Positions 8,567 through 16,297 of a stretch of DNA of 38,659 nt are shown here, in pieces. The notes beneath the pieces are model-generated. The model made no database searches and was not told the origin of the DNA. It worked only from the letters and a program-made list of their open reading frames with translations. The stretch is from contig CAIVLE010000076.1 in NCBI GenBank assembly GCA_903906635.1, forward strand, positions 1 to 38,659, in the 5' to 3' direction. Position 1 is the first letter of the stretch. The number at the start of each line of letters is the position of its first letter. The stretch comes from an uncultured Burkholderiales bacterium. Lineage in GTDB: Bacteria; Pseudomonadota; Gammaproteobacteria; Burkholderiales; Burkholderiaceae_C. A program made the position numbers and the translations under genes.

Positions 8567-8600
8567 GGGAAAAACTCCACGGTTGTAAAGAAAAAGAGAT

Positions 8601-8620
8601 TGACGTTTACGTAAACGTCA
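8601..8620. promoter_or_regulatory. Perfect 20-bp palindrome upstream of etfB, probable operator (LiuR-like)
   Basis: TGACGTTTACGTAAACGTCA is perfectly self-complementary and lies in the only non-coding stretch upstream of etfBA. Its TTTACGTAAA core resembles the site described for the MerR-family regulator LiuR, which controls branched-chain amino acid and acyl-CoA degradation genes in proteobacteria. The palindrome is seen directly; the regulator assignment is from memory of that motif and is inference. Confidence 0.7.
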
Positions 8621-8685
8621 CATTGTAAGGTTTTGCAGCGGCTTTTTAGAACGTTCGTGCTTTTTTCATTTTCGTCGAAAAACCC

Positions 8686-9921
8686 TCATCTCCGCATCAC
8701 GACCTCCTGCGGGGCTTGACCCAGACCCACGTGGGCGCTGCGCAAGGCGGACAGAACGGCCAAATTGACCTCAGAGCGCACAGGCGCTTGACCGCTCGAG
8801 GGGTCGTCCATCCAAAAGTTCAGTATGAAATGCAGGCCTTGGGGCGTGACTTCATGCAGCACAGCCGAGGGGGCCGGATCTGACAACACCCGGGGAGCCC
8901 CCAGCGCAGCTTGGACCAACAAAGCCTGCACCTGCACCGCATCGGCCTGCAGGCCCACCCAAAAATGACAGGTCAGCAACATGCGACTGTTTTCGAGCGA
9001 CAGGTTTTCAACCCGCTGGGTGATGAGCAGCTCATTGGGCACGACCGACTCAATGCCATTGTTGGCTCGCAGCAAGGTGTAGCGGGTTTTGATGTCTGAC
9101 ACCGTGCCCTCAAAGCCATCAACCCGCACATAGTCGCCAATTCGAAGCGAGCGTTCAAGCAAGATGACAAACCCACTGACATAATTGGCGGCCAATTTTT
9201 GCAAGCCAAACCCCAACCCCACCCCGAGCGCGCCCCCCAAAACCGACAACGCCGTGAGGTCAACGCCCAACGTGGACAAGGCAAATAAAGCCCCAAGCAC
9301 CAGCAACAAAGCGCGCACCGCATTGGCCAGTACCCGGCGCATGGACAAATCCGCCACCGCATGGCGCAAGACCCGTTGCTCCAGCACGGCAGATATCCAC
9401 AAGCTGAGCACCCACACCAAAACACAAGACAGCACCACTTGCAGCACATGCAACAAGGTGATGTGGGTTTTACCCCAGCTGATCTGTACGCCCTCTAGTT
9501 CGTCCACAACAGGGGCGATCCAGCCCGTGATCCACAGCACGGCCAAACCCCAGGCCATCCACGAGACCATGCGCTCAATGGCGCGCGCCCCTGAAGAGTC
9601 CGCAAAAGCCGAGGCCAGCACGCGGGCCATCAAGCGAATCAGCAACAACGACACGAGCACCGGAACGGCCACTTTGAGCACGGGAACATGTTGAATTTTC
9701 AGTAAGCCCAACTTCAACAGCGAGGCAAAGACCAAGCTCAGCGCCGGAAACAACACCCCATCGACGATGCGACGGCCCAACACGATTGCGTTGCCCGCAA
9801 AGCTGCGCCCCAACACACGCGTGATCCACCAAGCCAAGCCCAAGCAGATGAGCAAACCGCCCAACTCCAAAGCAATCGCGGGGTTTTGCAAGTCGCGCAA
9901 AAGTTCTTGCAAGTCGCTCAT
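8686..9921 (-). CDS. Mechanosensitive ion channel protein, MscS family
   Basis: A 411-residue membrane protein with about five hydrophobic helices in its first 240 residues, then the conserved pore helix and beta domain of MscS: GGALGVGLGFGLQKLAANYVSG (glycine/alanine-rich TM3), then RSLRIGDYVRVDGFEGTV and ETRYTLLR-like KTRYTLLRANNG...VVPNELL. It is larger than E. coli MscS (286) because of extra N-terminal helices. Such channels release solutes on osmotic downshock. The ATG at 9921 (MSDLQELL) has AAGGA upstream and lies 10 bp after the deacetylase-like gene, suggesting one transcript. A tighter function is not readable. Confidence 0.88.
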   Translation of the reverse strand: MSDLQELLRDLQNPAIALELGGLLICLGLAWWITRVLGRSFAGNAIVLGRRIVDGVLFPALSLVFASLLKLGLLKIQHVPVLKVAVPVLVSLLLIRLMARVLASAFADSSGARAIERMVSWMAWGLAVLWITGWIAPVVDELEGVQISWGKTHITLLHVLQVVLSCVLVWVLSLWISAVLEQRVLRHAVADLSMRRVLANAVRALLLVLGALFALSTLGVDLTALSVLGGALGVGLGFGLQKLAANYVSGFVILLERSLRIGDYVRVDGFEGTVSDIKTRYTLLRANNGIESVVPNELLITQRVENLSLENSRMLLTCHFWVGLQADAVQVQALLVQAALGAPRVLSDPAPSAVLHEVTPQGLHFILNFWMDDPSSGQAPVRSEVNLAVLSALRSAHVGLGQAPQEVVMRR

Positions 9922-9931
9922 CGGTGTGTCC

Positions 9932-10885
9932 TTAAATGTCTGCCAAGACCCGCAGGTGCGCCTCGACGCTGCGCCCCAAAGCACTCAGGCTGTAGCCGCC
10001 TTCCAAACAAGACACGATGCGGCCCTTGGCATGACGCAACGCAATGCTTCGAATACGGTCCGTGATCCACGCATAGTCTTGCTCGACCAAGCCCATTTGC
10101 CCCATGTCGTCCTCGCGGTGCGCATCAAAACCCGCACTGATGAAGACCATCTCAGGCTTGAACTCCTCGAGCCGTGGCACCCAATAGGTTTCGATCAACT
10201 CTCGCACATCCATGCCTTTGGTGTAAGCGGGCACCGGTACGTTCAGCATATTAGGTGCGGGGTGCTCTGTGCCCGAGTGGGGATAAAACGGGTGCTGAAA
10301 AAAACTCACCATCAACACCCGATCATCGCCCGACAAGATGTCTTCCGTGCCGTTGCCGTGGTGCACGTCAAAGTCAACCACCGCCACCCGCTTCAATCCA
10401 TGGCGCTCCAGGGCGTATTTGGCAGCCACGGCCACGTTGTTGAAAAAACAAAACCCCATGGCTTGTTTTGCCGTGGCATGGTGGCCCGGAGGACGCACGG
10501 CACAAAACGCATTTTCTAATTCACCGGCCAATACGGCATCGGTGGCGGCAATGGCGGCACCTGCGGCATGCAACGCCGCTTTCCACGTGTGGGCATTGAG
10601 GGCGGTGTCCGCATCCATGTGCGCATAGGCGGGGCCACCCGCTTGCATGTCTTCAAGCAGTCGATCAGACATGCCACGCAAGGCTGCGATGTACATGCGG
10701 TCATGGGCTAACTCAATATCAGCCAAAGGAGCTTCTGGCGCTTGCAGCTGCGTGAGCCCAAGTTCTACGCCGCTGATGAGCAATCGGTCTTGGATCGCGC
10801 TGAGACGCTCGGGGCATTCGGGATGCCCCGCGCCCATCTCATGCTGCGAACACAGAGGGTGGGTGTAGTAACCAGTTTTACGCAT
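9932..10885 (-). CDS. Histone deacetylase family (AcuC/acetylpolyamine amidohydrolase-like) hydrolase
   Basis: A 317-residue zinc amidohydrolase of the arginase/deacetylase fold. Seen are YYTHPLCSQHEMGAGHPECPERL at the N-terminus, the catalytic pair H135-H136 in RPPGHHA, zinc ligands D173 and H175 in DFDVHHGNGT, and D254 in SAGFDAHREDD, then GGYSLSAL with the transition-state Tyr. Bacterial members deacetylate acetylpolyamines, acetyl-CoA synthetase or other small amides; the substrate here is unknown. Family likeness starts at the ATG at 10885; an upstream in-frame ATG at 10924 with AAGGT before it is an alternative adding 13 residues. It heads a minus-strand run into mscS and etfBA. Confidence 0.9.
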   Translation of the reverse strand: MRKTGYYTHPLCSQHEMGAGHPECPERLSAIQDRLLISGVELGLTQLQAPEAPLADIELAHDRMYIAALRGMSDRLLEDMQAGGPAYAHMDADTALNAHTWKAALHAAGAAIAATDAVLAGELENAFCAVRPPGHHATAKQAMGFCFFNNVAVAAKYALERHGLKRVAVVDFDVHHGNGTEDILSGDDRVLMVSFFQHPFYPHSGTEHPAPNMLNVPVPAYTKGMDVRELIETYWVPRLEEFKPEMVFISAGFDAHREDDMGQMGLVEQDYAWITDRIRSIALRHAKGRIVSCLEGGYSLSALGRSVEAHLRVLADI

Positions 10886-10984
10886 GGTCTCTTGTCTAAT
10901 GAGGGTCTCGATCCAGCTTAACATGCAGACCTTGCTTTCGACTCACAAATCCCCCGAGTGACCCACTTTGCTTGCCTGTTCTTG

Positions 10985-12079
10985 ATGTTACGCAAACTCA
11001 TCGGCCTTGAGCTTTCACTCGTGGCATGCTTGGCCCTGGCCATTTGTTCAACGCCAAGCCTTGCGGGCGCCAAACACCACGCGCGCCATCACCCGCGTGC
11101 CATGCCACGCGCCGTCACCGGTACCCCGTTTGGCACAACCCCTGAGGTGGTCAAGCTGGCAGACACGCTGGCCCAAGCCCACCAATTGCCCCCAGCCTGG
11201 GTTCGCCTGCAACTCAGCAACGCGCAGCAGTTGCGCGGCTTGCCCAAACTGGTGATGCCACCTCCCGTGAGCGTTCCTAAAAATTGGCGCGCCTACCGCG
11301 AGCGCTTCATCGAACCCAAGCGCATCAATGCTGGGGTCAACTTTTGGAACACCTACCGCAGCGCCTTAGACAAGGCCCAAGCCGTCTACGGCGTGCCCGC
11401 TGAAATGGTGGTTGGCATCTTAGGCGTTGAAACTTTTTACGGCCAGCACATGGGCCACTACAAAGTGCTGGATGCGTTGACCACCCTGGCCTTGTGTTTT
11501 CCGCCTGAACACCCCAGAGCGGCAGAACGCCAAGCTTTTTTTCAGTCGGAGTTGGGGTACTTTTTGGTGCAGATGCGCCAGCAACCCGCAGGCACCGCCC
11601 CCATCAAAGGTAGCTTTGCAGGCGCCATGGGTTGGCCCCAGTTCATGCCTTCGAGCTGGGCCAAATTTGCAGTTGACTTTGATGGGGATGGCCGCATTGA
11701 TTTGCTCAACAACCCTCTCGACGCCATTGGCTCCGTGGCCCATTACTTCCAGGCTTTTGGCTGGCAAACTGGCATGCCCACCCATTACCCGGTGAAGTTT
11801 GATGAGGCCAAGCTCGATAAGCCCACCCTGCTCGCGCCCGACATCTTGCCGTCATTCAGCGTGCGCAACTTCCAAGACAAGGGCGTGGTGCTGGACGAGG
11901 TGGCGCAACAGCACCCAGGCCCCTTGGCACTGGTAGAGCTCTTCAATGGAGACGACGCTCCAAGCTATGTGGCAGGTACCGAAAACTTTTATGTTGTCAC
12001 CCGCTACAACTGGAGCAGTTATTACGCCATGGCGGTGATTGAGTTGGGCGCTGCCGTCAAAGCGGCCATGCGCGATTGA
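10985..12079 (+). CDS. mltB: Lytic murein transglycosylase B-like protein
   Basis: A 364-residue periplasmic enzyme cleaving peptidoglycan between MurNAc and GlcNAc with 1,6-anhydro product. A hydrophobic signal sequence spans about residues 5-27. The catalytic Glu is in GILGVETFYGQ (E149), followed by RAAERQAFFQSELGYFL, the SFAGAMGWPQFMPSS signature, and VDFDGDGRIDLLNNPLDAIGSVAHYF, the EF-hand-like loop known in MltB. The start is uncertain: a GTG at 10958 gives nine more residues, but the ATG at 10985 gives a more normal signal peptide (MLRKLIG). Neither has a clear ribosome site. A lipobox-like LVAC occurs early in the hydrophobic stretch, so lipoprotein or soluble form is undecided. Confidence 0.9.
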   Translation: MLRKLIGLELSLVACLALAICSTPSLAGAKHHARHHPRAMPRAVTGTPFGTTPEVVKLADTLAQAHQLPPAWVRLQLSNAQQLRGLPKLVMPPPVSVPKNWRAYRERFIEPKRINAGVNFWNTYRSALDKAQAVYGVPAEMVVGILGVETFYGQHMGHYKVLDALTTLALCFPPEHPRAAERQAFFQSELGYFLVQMRQQPAGTAPIKGSFAGAMGWPQFMPSSWAKFAVDFDGDGRIDLLNNPLDAIGSVAHYFQAFGWQTGMPTHYPVKFDEAKLDKPTLLAPDILPSFSVRNFQDKGVVLDEVAQQHPGPLALVELFNGDDAPSYVAGTENFYVVTRYNWSSYYAMAVIELGAAVKAAMRD

Positions 12080-12088
12080 ACTGCCACC

Positions 12089-12310
12089 ATGAATGCGTTG
12101 CATCCTAAAAAATTGCTCCTGACCAAATGGACGGCAGTGCACCCCGTGGCCAAACAAAAACACTTCTTGGTCAGCCGGGTGATACAACCTGAGCTACCAA
12201 CCGATCCAATTGAGTCGGTAGAAATTGAAGCTGTGTTCTCCAAAGCCACCCAGGTCATTGCATGGCGTGAACTGCAAGACGACCAAGTCTGGCGTCAGGG
12301 TTGGGTATGA
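12089..12310 (+). CDS. Small Trp-rich conserved protein, TIGR02450-type
   Basis: A 73-residue protein with three tryptophans (KWTAVHP, AWRELQ, VWRQGW) that matches the pattern of the TIGR02450 family: start NALHPKKLLLTKWTAV, a middle KHFLVSRV, and the end WRELxD...WRQGW. No function is known for the family. It begins nine bases after the mltB stop and probably shares its transcript. There is no signal peptide or membrane segment, so it is likely cytoplasmic. Confidence 0.8.
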   Translation: MNALHPKKLLLTKWTAVHPVAKQKHFLVSRVIQPELPTDPIESVEIEAVFSKATQVIAWRELQDDQVWRQGWV

Positions 12311-12763
12311 GACGCTCAAGTGATCTCGAGCACGCCTGCCCACCAAATGCGCATGCTGTGAGTGGGCGTTGGTGAGGACACTTTTAAAGAGGCCATCTGG
12401 CTGCTAGGCAGTAAAGCAGTAAAGCGGTAAGGCAGTAAGGCAGTAAGGCAGTAAGGCAATAGCCAATCACGGTCTAAAACCAGATCTTATGTGCCCAAGC
12501 GTGGTGTGCAACGCGTGAACTGAACCAAAGAGAGCTTTTTGACAGACTGTCGTTGGAACGTGGCAAGCGAGACCACCACGGCCACAAACTGCACGAGCCG
12601 AATGAAATGTTGTCGCCCTTCGTTCTCAGAGCACTTTTTAACTTGCAATCACCGGGCTTTGACTGGCTCCATGTGTCGAGCGTGCATATCCAAGCTCCAG
12701 AAAGATTGCTCGGCTGGGGTTTCATGAATCCATCTACTGCATGGAAAACGTCACAATTCACGC
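12311..12763. other. Gene-free stretch of about 450 bp between the TIGR02450-type gene and the acyltransferase
   Basis: No open frame here resembles a protein I recognise; the longest (minus strand 12474-12761, plus strand 12553-12774) have atypical composition. The stretch holds an 8-bp tandem repeat (12407-12462) and a weak inverted repeat CACCAA/TTGGTG (12341-12346, 12369-12374). TTGACA occurs at 12539 but with no acceptable -10 at normal distance. It must contain the acyltransferase promoter, which I could not place. Confidence 0.6.
12407..12462. repeat. 8-bp tandem repeat, seven units
   Basis: Seven adjacent 8-bp units: GGCAGTAA, AGCAGTAA, AGCGGTAA, then GGCAGTAA three times, then a degenerate GGCAATAG. 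It is in non-coding DNA about 300 bp before the acyltransferase start. Near-identical short units of this kind arise and change in number by slipped-strand replication. Confidence 0.9.
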
Positions 12764-14677
12764 ATGAACGTTGATCCGTCCCCCCACCCTGCAGCCATCT
12801 CTCACGACATGCGATATCGGCAAGACATTGACGGTTTACGCGCAGTCGCTGTGTTGTCGGTCATTTTTTTCCACCTCAACCCGGCGTGGGCCAGCGGTGG
12901 TTTTGTCGGTGTGGACCTGTTTTTTGTCATCAGCGGCTTTCTGATCACCAGCCAAATTCGCCAAGAGTTGGCGCTCAACAACTTCACCCTCAAGAATTTT
13001 TACCTGCGCCGCATCCGCCGCATTGCGCCACCGTTGATTGCCATGCTGATGGCCGTCTGCGTCGTCGCTTGGTGCCTCTTGGAGCCCGAGGACCTGCGAT
13101 CTTTTGCTTATTCACTGGTGGTTCAACCCCTGTCTTTGCAAAATCTGGTCTTTTTATCTGAGGGCAATTACTTTCGGGGCAGCGAGACCAAAGCGCTGTT
13201 GCACACCTGGAGTTTGGCTGTTGAAGAGCAGTTCTACCTCTTTTGGCCTGTGTTGCTGGTTTGGTTGCATCGGTTCTCGTTGAAGGCTTGGATAGGCATT
13301 GCGTGCGGCCTGATCTTGGCGTCGTTTTACCTGAGCGCCACCCTGAGCTTGAGTGAGCCGCAGGCTGCCTTTTTCTTGATTTTCACGCGCACCTGGGAGC
13401 TGGGGCTGGGCGGACTGGCGGCGGTGTTGCGCTTGCACTGGGGGCACACGCTGCGACCCAGCGCTTGGTTGCGCGAAACACTGGGATGGGCCAGCATGGC
13501 CGCCCTAGGCTATGGCATTTTCTTCATTGACGCCACGATGCCCTTCCCGGGAATAATCGCGCTTGTGCCCGTCTTGGGTGCGTGTTTGGTGGTGCTGCTG
13601 GGGGGCTCATCGCAGAGTTCCCTGAGCAAGCTCTTGTCTCGCCCAAGCTGGGTCGCAATTGGCCTGATCTCTTACCCCTTGTATTTATGGCACTGGCCGC
13701 TGCTGGTGTTCATGCAGCACCTGCAGCTCAAGCCCACAGAGGTGATGCCGTTCATAGGCTTTTGGCTGGCCGCTTTGGCGCTGGCCTACGCCAGCTTTCG
13801 TTGGCTGGAGCTGCCCATTCGGCGCAAGCGCTGGCTGGGCTCCTCCACCAGCTTGCTCAAGGCTGTGGCGGGCGGTTTTGCGGTGATCACGGCATTTGCT
13901 CTTCACGTCGTCACCACCGATGGCGCGGCCTACCGTTTTGCAGATCAACCCCGCGCCTTTTTGACGGCCCGTATTCAGTCTTACACCAAGCGTTGCGAAG
14001 TCTTGGCGCGTCTGGTCGATCTGCGCTCGCCCATTTGCCACCACCACGAGTCCCCCACCCACCCCGAAAAGGTGCTGCTGTGGGGCAACAGCCACGCCAG
14101 CATGTTGATCCCCATGCTTGACCAACTGGCCAAAGATCACCAGACCAGCTTGTATGTGAACACCAAAAACACCCGACCACTGCTGGAATTAGACGCCTCG
14201 AACCAAGAGGTGTTCCAAAAGGTGATGGCCAAGGCACAAAGCCTGTCGATCACCCGGGTGGTGTTGGCCTCTTCGTGGCAGGGCTTGGACAACCCGCTGC
14301 TGGAGCAGCAGTTGGTGCAGACCGTGGCCGATTTGACGCAACACCACATGGCCGTATGGCTGGTGGTGGACTCTCCGGGCGGGCAAGCTCTGGACCCAAT
14401 GACCGCATATGCAAAAGATCCCCAACATCCCCAAGTGGGCAGCGTGTCATGGGCGCACTACAACCAGACCAGCCGGCAGATGGAGCTGGCTGTTTTTCAG
14501 CGATTGGTTGAGAAATTTCCGAACGTACACATCATCGACACCTCAGGCGTTCTTTGTGACGCCACCCAATGCTGGGGGGGCCAAGGGGGCCAAGTGTGGT
14601 ACCGCGATGCCACCCACCTCAGCAACGCAGGGACCCAGGCCATCGCTGCTTACTTTTTGCCCGTCTTCCAGCCCTGA
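12764..14677 (+). CDS. Membrane O-acyltransferase with C-terminal SGNH domain (OafA-like)
   Basis: A 637-residue protein that transfers acyl (usually acetyl) groups onto cell-surface sugars. The N-terminal acyltransferase-3 domain has YRQDIDGLRAVAVLSVIFFHL with the conserved His, GVDLFFVISGFLI, LRRIRRIAPP, and HTWSLAVEEQFYLFWP, with about ten membrane helices to residue 385. The C-terminal half is a periplasmic SGNH hydrolase-like domain with WGNSHAS (about 440-446) and the Asp-His pair in DATHLS (D615, H618). This two-domain layout fits O-antigen or exopolysaccharide O-acetylation. It stands alone, not in a polysaccharide cluster. The start lacks a clear ribosome site; M16 (MRYRQDIDG) is an alternative. 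Target sugar unknown. Confidence 0.9.
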   Translation: MNVDPSPHPAAISHDMRYRQDIDGLRAVAVLSVIFFHLNPAWASGGFVGVDLFFVISGFLITSQIRQELALNNFTLKNFYLRRIRRIAPPLIAMLMAVCVVAWCLLEPEDLRSFAYSLVVQPLSLQNLVFLSEGNYFRGSETKALLHTWSLAVEEQFYLFWPVLLVWLHRFSLKAWIGIACGLILASFYLSATLSLSEPQAAFFLIFTRTWELGLGGLAAVLRLHWGHTLRPSAWLRETLGWASMAALGYGIFFIDATMPFPGIIALVPVLGACLVVLLGGSSQSSLSKLLSRPSWVAIGLISYPLYLWHWPLLVFMQHLQLKPTEVMPFIGFWLAALALAYASFRWLELPIRRKRWLGSSTSLLKAVAGGFAVITAFALHVVTTDGAAYRFADQPRAFLTARIQSYTKRCEVLARLVDLRSPICHHHESPTHPEKVLLWGNSHASMLIPMLDQLAKDHQTSLYVNTKNTRPLLELDASNQEVFQKVMAKAQSLSITRVVLASSWQGLDNPLLEQQLVQTVADLTQHHMAVWLVVDSPGGQALDPMTAYAKDPQHPQVGSVSWAHYNQTSRQMELAVFQRLVEKFPNVHIIDTSGVLCDATQCWGGQGGQVWYRDATHLSNAGTQAIAAYFLPVFQP

Positions 14678-14697
14678 GCAGGCAGCCAGCGGCGACC

Positions 14698-15825
14698 TCA
14701 AATTTCAGAGGACTGTTGCAAGGCCCACTGCACCTGCTCGCGCACCACATCGCTGCTGTGCGTGAGGTGCGCCACCAAGGCCTGGCGCAGGCTCGCCGAG
14801 TCCGCGACGCGCAAGGCGTTGCCTGCGGCCAAGGCCAGGTTACGCAACCAACGCGCGTGACCAATGCGACGAATGGCACTGCCTTGGGTGCGCTGTAAAA
14901 ACTCCGCTTCGCTCCACCCCAACAAATGGTCCAGGTTTTGGTCGACCAAGCCCTCGCGCACGTCAAAGTCGGCCAAGCTAGCGGTTTGCGCATACTTGTT
15001 CCAGGGGCAGGCCAATTGGCAATCATCACAGCCATACACATGGTTGCCGACCAATGAACGCAAGTCTTCTGGGATTACCCCCGCATGCTCAATCGTGAGG
15101 TAAGAGATGCAACGCCGTGCGTCCACCACGCCAGGCGCCACGATGGCTTGGGTGGGGCAGACCTCCATGCAGGCGTTGCATTGACCGCAATGCGCACTCA
15201 CCGGTGCGCTGGCAGGCAAGGACACATTGAGATAAATCTCGCCCAAAAAGAACATCGAGCCAGCCTCGCGGTTGAGCACCAAGCTGTGTTTGCCCCGCCA
15301 ACCCTGGCCGCTGCGGGTGGCCAACTCAGCTTCAAGCACCGGCGCAGAGTCGGTAAAGGCGCGGTACTGCAAAGGGGCCGCCTCGGGGCTTTGAGCGCTC
15401 AGGTGAGCATCAATTTGTTGAGCTAAGGTGTCAAGCCGCGCGCGCAGCACCTTGTGGTAATCGCGCCCTCTTGCATAGACCGAGACCACGCCTTGTTGGG
15501 GGCTGCGCAAGCGCTGCCATTCTTGCGCTTGCCAATCAGCTGGGGTGTCGCGCGGCAAGTAGTTCATGCGGGCCGTCACCACGCTCAAGGTACCGGGCAC
15601 CAGCTCTGCGGGTCGAGCTCGCTTCATGCCGTGGCGGGCCATGTAGTCCATCTCACCGTGGAAATTGTGGGCCAGCCAATCACGCAAACCTGGCTCAGCC
15701 GACGATAAATCCACAGGGGCCACCGCAATTTGGGAAAATCCCAGGGACTGAGCCCAAATCTGCATCTGTGACAGCAACAATGTGTGGTGGTTCGACAACC
15801 GTAATTCCTTGAACAATTTGTCCAT
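14698..15825 (-). CDS. queG: Epoxyqueuosine reductase
   Basis: A 375-residue cobalamin- and iron-sulfur-dependent enzyme catalysing the last step of queuosine synthesis, reducing epoxyqueuosine to queuosine in tRNA. Seen are FHGEMDYMARHG near residue 56, GRDYHKVLR (about 120), FTDSAP with the likely acid D159, and two [4Fe-4S] clusters: CGQCNACMEVCP (C213, C216, C219, C223) and CDDCQLACP (C266, C269, C273). A HEAT-like C-terminus follows. The start taken is ATG 15825 with a GGTGAGGG region upstream; ATG 15861 (12 residues more) and ATG 15765 (20 fewer) are possible. Convergent with the acyltransferase gene 20 bp away, head-to-head with tsaE. Confidence 0.95.
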   Translation of the reverse strand: MDKLFKELRLSNHHTLLLSQMQIWAQSLGFSQIAVAPVDLSSAEPGLRDWLAHNFHGEMDYMARHGMKRARPAELVPGTLSVVTARMNYLPRDTPADWQAQEWQRLRSPQQGVVSVYARGRDYHKVLRARLDTLAQQIDAHLSAQSPEAAPLQYRAFTDSAPVLEAELATRSGQGWRGKHSLVLNREAGSMFFLGEIYLNVSLPASAPVSAHCGQCNACMEVCPTQAIVAPGVVDARRCISYLTIEHAGVIPEDLRSLVGNHVYGCDDCQLACPWNKYAQTASLADFDVREGLVDQNLDHLLGWSEAEFLQRTQGSAIRRIGHARWLRNLALAAGNALRVADSASLRQALVAHLTHSSDVVREQVQWALQQSSEI

Positions 15826-16297
15826 TGTAAAAACCCTCACCTGGCACGACGAAACCGCCACCCAAGCCTTTGCAGAGCAACTGGCGGCAAGCCTGTGTGC
15901 GAATCACCTGGCCCGTGCCTGCATGGCTCTGCATGGGGACTTGGGTGCGGGTAAAACCACCTTCGTGCGTCATCTGCTGCGCGCTTTGGGTGTGACAGGT
16001 CGCATCAAAAGCCCCACCTATGCCGTGCTCGAGCCCTACGAGGTGACAACCTCGGCAGGCCCTTGGCCGATCTGGCACTTTGACTTTTACCGATTCAGCG
16101 ATCCACGCGAATGGGAAGACGCGGGCTTTCGAGACATCTTTGCCGGCCCCGGCTTGAAGCTGTGTGAATGGCCCGAGCACGCCAAAGGCGTGATGCCCAC
16201 GCCCGACCTGGACCTACACCTCCAAGTAGGCACCGACACGCAGCGTGAGCTCACCCTGCATGCAAACACCCCCCTGGGCGAAGCCTTGCTGGCATGA
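15818..16297 (+). CDS. tsaE: tRNA threonylcarbamoyladenosine biosynthesis ATPase TsaE
   Basis: A 159-residue P-loop ATPase needed with TsaB and TsaD to make t6A37 in ANN-reading tRNAs. Walker A is GDLGAGKTT (40-48); SPTYAVLEPYE, WHFDFYRFSDP and EWEDAGFRD follow, then LCEWPEHA, all family hallmarks. The start is not ATG: TTG at 15818 gives the expected MSIVKTLTWHDET, while GTG at 15782 would add 12 residues with no family likeness. Neither has a ribosome site. The start region overlaps the divergent queG start. Its stop overlaps the amiC ATG (ATGA), so the two are coupled, a common pairing in proteobacteria. Confidence 0.92.
   Translation: MSIVKTLTWHDETATQAFAEQLAASLCANHLARACMALHGDLGAGKTTFVRHLLRALGVTGRIKSPTYAVLEPYEVTTSAGPWPIWHFDFYRFSDPREWEDAGFRDIFAGPGLKLCEWPEHAKGVMPTPDLDLHLQVGTDTQRELTLHANTPLGEALLA

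Noticed and set aside
7778-8614. Plus-strand open frame of 278 codons opposite etfB
   Set aside because: It is a complement of etfB and crosses the operator palindrome; its residues are typical antisense composition.
12407-12462. Short regular repeats considered as a CRISPR array
   Set aside because: Units are 8 bp and directly adjacent, with no spacers and no cas genes. The 11-bp array at 23990-24043 was rejected for the same reason.
12474-12774. Small open frames on both strands before the acyltransferase
   Set aside because: None shows a family pattern, and they lack ribosome sites; treated as non-coding.
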